From: Tigriopus japonicus
Lineage: Eukaryota; Arthropoda; Copepoda; Harpacticoida; Harpacticidae
Assembly: GCA_010645155.1 (NCBI GenBank)
Contig: CM021316.1
Coordinates: forward strand, 4,537,220 to 4,601,219
Direction of reading: 5' to 3'
DNA: 64,000 bases
A program made the position numbers and the translations under genes. The notes beneath the pieces were generated by a model, which saw nothing but the letters and a program-made list of their open reading frames with translations, was not told the DNA's origin and made no database searches. Shown in pieces: positions 60,052-64,000 of this stretch (position 1 is its first letter; every line of letters begins with the position of its first letter).

Positions 60052-60356
60052 TAGTGACGTGTTTCGAACCAGGAGTGCTGCCAGTTTTGACTCGGAAGTT
60101 TATCGCTGTTAAAAGGGCAGGTCGTATTGAACTTTTTGAAAAGACCTAAACAGGGACCAATTTGGCAACACTCGAACTAGTTCGATTTCGAGTTTCATCG
60201 ATAGTTATAAAAGTGGATTTCGAGTTGGCAGTGCCACCATATTTTATGGTAGATAAGGTCTACTGCCTATTGAAAAGTTTAGTTGTGGTCAGATTTTTGA
60301 CCCTAAAACCAAAATGGCAAAACTCTGCCAAAAATCCAACTCGAAACACATCAGTA
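60052..60356 (+). mobile_element. 305-bp hAT-like MITE, family Y, intact copy
   Basis: Starts TAGTGACGTGTTTCGA and ends TCGAAACACATCAGTA. Flanks GATAGAAT (60044-60051) and GATAAAAT (60357-60364) agree at 7 of 8 positions. It provides the uninterrupted reference for the split copy at 49477-51757. Confidence 0.82.
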
Positions 60357-60364
60357 GATAAAAT

Positions 60365-63300
60365 GTGCGTAATGTGGCTGTAGATGGCAGGAAAATGAGC
60401 GCTATCTTATGCTTCAATTCAAAATTGTTCTGAAGTGATTTTTGCTTTCAAGCACCTTTTTGGTCCGTCTTTTGGCAATTTCGTACAAATTCACTGCAGA
60501 GCCGCGCCGCACCGATTTTTGGGTCCCATTGCTTTGGGATAGTTCGCGTCCTATGGTGAGAGTTTCAGGGGTACTTTTGCAATTTGAAATCTTAAAGTAA
60601 CGATATTCTATTATCTGATTAATAAGTATTAATCAAATTTCACTCCAATTCTTAACAAAGGACTCTCTCGATGTCTAATAATATAGCCGTACTAAACAAG
60701 TTGGTTGAAGTGGTTTTAAGTGATTCAATATAGTTATTTGAGCTACTTTAAAATATACATCTTCACAAAATATTTTCATTATAATATTCAAACATCAAAA
60801 AACGCCATGAGAAGTCTTGGAATTTGAGGAAACACTTAACCAATTTTTTTAACCACCGTAAAAAGCAAACGGTCGATGACCGTTGTCAAACTTATGTAGA
60901 TATGAAGTGTTTGCTGTATGCAAGAACTATGTTCCTCTTTTAAAAGTTCATGAATAAATTTTTACTCGTTCTATGAAATGATGCATTATGCATTTAGCTA
61001 TTTCGAATTTCCCAAGATTCAGAACTTTGGTTGAGAGCCAAAGCTACTAACTTCGATCAGTTCTTGCCGCGTTTGCAGCGACATAGATTTTCAGATCAAA
61101 TGGAATTCCAGATTGAAATCTTCATTGCCAATTACTCGTGTACAAGTTCGTGAGCGACCGAATGCTTGAGTGAAATGACGTGACTAATGAGTTTTGAATA
61201 ATATCTCGAACCGTGTTACGATCATGATGACGGCCGCTTTACATCAAGCCATTAAAACCCTTTAGCTCTTTGAAACGGGGGAGGGGAGGGGATCTTCATT
61301 ATTTAACATTTTTTCTAACTTGTGACTTCCAATTTTGGCCACGGCATTTTGAGAACGCCCATGAAGTAAGAAGATTAAAGCTAAAGAGGGCAAGTCATTT
61401 TGTCTTACCAGACATTCATGAAGACCTCCTCCTTGAGAACACATTCTCGTTTCAATCATGTTCGTGACCATGTTGCACTTGGAACATATTAATGACTGAT
61501 GGTGCGTTTGTGTTGAGGTCAACTTATGGTTGGCTCTTTATCCATGTTCCCAGGAATTTTGTGAATACTCAGATTTACCGACAAAAACACACAGGTTGGT
61601 TGGCCCCAAGCTAATGAACTTTGGCCTCAATGACAGTTTTTCGTCATCGTTTGACCAGTCTTAAGGCGTTTAACCATCTAAGGTTACCCCCTCCAAAATT
61701 GGCCATGGTAATCTAGAAATATTGGAGGAGATGACCATGACTTTGAATGACCTCGATTTATTTGATTACCACTTAAAAAGGTGGAAAAAGGAAAGAACAA
61801 CCGGGCACAATGCAACTTTACTCAAAATGTAAACTCTTCAAAAGCCGTCTCATTTGAGAACAAGGCCAAATTTAGGAATGCTAATTTCGTTGAGGAAAAC
61901 CGTTACTAATTTTGGGTCAATGAGGAAGGAAGCTTGAACGCATCATTCTTTTGACAAAATTCCAGAAACTCTATACAAGTCAACGTAAAATTTAAGAAAA
62001 AACATCAGTCATAAGTTATCGTCAAGATCTTCATACTGAAAACGTCTCCAAATAAAAATGAGGCCATTTCGGCTCATGAAACGGTGGGATTGAGAATACT
62101 AGATTTTAGACTCGGCAAGTGCTTGAACTGAAGTAATAATACTCAAAGTATCCTCAAGGGATCTGCTTCTCGCTCTTCTAATTGTTCCTTTTACGACATA
62201 ATTAGTCGAAAGAAATTCCTGAACTCGTTAAATTGGATTAAGCCAAAGCAATTCCACGTTTTATTTGACAGCGACATTTCGTTTTCTAATTTCTACATAG
62301 AGAAGACGCTGATCAACGAGATGGAGGCCAAATGGAGGAGCTCTTTTGATTCGAAAATTATTACTTACCCCCATGATGTTCCGTTAAACGGAAAGGAGAC
62401 CATTTTCTACTTTACGTGCCCACCACGGCCATCTCCCATTTCATTTCCACCCTCATTAAATTGTCTTTCGAGTTTTTTATGCGTTCGCTGACATCTTCCT
62501 CATTCGAGAGAGCAATTTCCCGATCCTCAATGTGGCGAAATGGAGATTCCTGCGAACACTTCAAAATTGTACCGGTCATCGATATAAAGCCGAAAGACAC
62601 GAGCACATTCTACAAAACACATGGCCGGGGATGCTTTCAGATGTCTCCTCGGTGTGTTTGTGTCTGAGAACCCCTCCACTTTTAGTTGGCTTTCCAGGAT
62701 TTAAATGGCGGAGATTTTTCAGCGCTTTAATTTCATTGCTACACACAGTGGATGGCTAGCTCCTGCTATGCCGTTATGGCCTCTGTTTCTTCCCCTCGTT
62801 CTGTTCCTGATCTGTTTGACTGTTACGACAGATGCCATTCCTCCGTTTCGTCCCTCCGTGCTTACTAACTTCTTTTGAGTTTACCCCTTGACTCTTTATT
62901 GAATGCTTCCGTGGCGCTAAACACAGAGCCATTGTCCCCATCAATGAGAATGGCAAGTTCTCAAAAAGTTCGACAGCAAGAAAGTTGCGTTGTGGAGGAT
63001 GGATTTTCTGAAGAGTTAAACTTTGTTATGTTGTATCTTCATGTGGCGTGAGCTATCTTTTCCTGCAAAGCAAGTGTGGGATTGTCAAAATCAGTATATT
63101 CCAGATTTGTCGACAAAAGTACATGCCATTTGCTTCACCATAAATATTGAAGAATGAGAGGGTACCGAGGAAAGAATGCAAATCTCTCTTTCTGTGTTCT
63201 TTGTGCGTCTTAACAAGGAATCAGGAGGTGGACAGATGGCTAGAACATGTCATTTCCGAAATTTAAGGGTTCGCCAAATACAGACAGAATTTTGTCAGAT

Positions 63301-64000
63301 AGTTCTCCTCGTTTCAAGTACCTATTATTTTTGTGCCAGACATCTCTGCCTCCGCATGCATGCATGCATTCCCCAAATTTGGCGTGAACATATTTGTACA
63401 AGTACCTAACGCTCTCCTGGTTTGTTTGCTTGTGAATTGAATACTTTGTTTTGTAAACCAAACTTTGTGGGTGCAAAGGATTGATACATCCTTCCAACAT
63501 CCTTCTTAACTAAAAGCTCCAGTGTAGACGCATTTTTCAATTTTTCAAAAACTGCTTGCCAAAGCTCACATGGTGCATGATAGTAGGTAGAGTAAGTTCA
63601 CCTCGATGGCTGGTACCCAAACTTGGAAACCACACTGATATGACACATATCAACACGGTCCTTCGAGATAACTTGGATAAGAAACCTTTTCCTGGCACCT
63701 ACACGGGCTAGATTTATTCTGTGGATAAAAAGCTACGCCGATTCTTCTGTTAGAGTCGTTTTAGAAAATGATCAAGGGAGAACGAGCCGACAATAGGGCC
63801 AAGTAAATAATGGGCTCATGCAAGCTTGATAAATCTATGACAGTTGGGAACTCACTCGCAGACTGAAATAAATCAACACAGCCAATGGCGAAGGTGATGT
63901 GAAACGAGCGAGATAAACAAGTAAGCAATCTGAATGGCGTTGGGGGGTTGTTTGCAATTGGCGACGGGTGCTTGGATCGTTAATGCTAATCCCAGGCGCA
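60365..64000. other. No gene recognised
   Basis: No domain-bearing ORF. Around 62100-62600 open frames on both strands look somewhat protein-like and sit next to GT/AG-like sites, but evidence is too thin to call exons. ATG-rich GCATGCATGCATGC occurs at about 63355-63368. Confidence 0.35.

Overview
The window is eukaryotic, intron-bearing, AT-rich animal DNA. Its genes point to an arthropod. One ORF matches insect Big brain, and an ASD2-type Shroom C-terminus and an SLC6 transporter with GT-AG introns sit on the same strand. The abundance of mariner- and hAT-type debris would fit a crustacean such as a copepod, but the sequence alone does not prove this.

Layout: (1) 1-5.5 kb: AT-rich, with old dispersed repeats and a GC-richer stretch (2.7-3.7 kb), no convincing gene. 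(2) 5.5-12.1 kb (+): six exons of a Shroom-family gene ending in the ASD2 (Rho-kinase-binding) coiled coil; its introns carry a tRNA-derived SINE, a LINE fragment and a small hAT-like element. (3) 12.1-20.3 kb: transposon debris, including a 1,004-bp hAT-like element with minisatellite ends and two palindromic mariner derivatives of exactly 865 bp each. (4) 20.4-23.9 kb (+): an 11-exon SLC6 sodium-dependent amino-acid-type transporter. (5) 24.5-28.8 kb: simple-triplet-rich upstream region of the next gene. (6) 28.84-30.72 kb (+): intronless big brain (bib) aquaporin-family gene. (7) 34.6-42.5 kb: one dead LINE on the minus strand, split by a 4.67-kb nest of non-autonomous elements. (8) 44-52 kb: more hAT-like elements, a MITE split by a 2.05-kb element, and tandem repeats. 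(9) 52.4-53.5 kb: a second dead LINE. (10) 54.2-55.8 kb (+): two small predicted single-pass membrane proteins that I cannot assign to a family. (11) 56-64 kb: mostly unassigned, with one intact 305-bp MITE.

Functional theme: Shroom, the SLC6 carrier and Big brain all act at membranes or cell junctions, but nothing shows co-regulation and the spacing is ordinary for an animal genome. The most unusual material is mobile. There are many short TIR elements with 8-bp target duplications and no transposase gene for them in the window. There are also a 41-bp insertion sharing its ends with a 2,050-bp element, and twin palindromic mariner halves.
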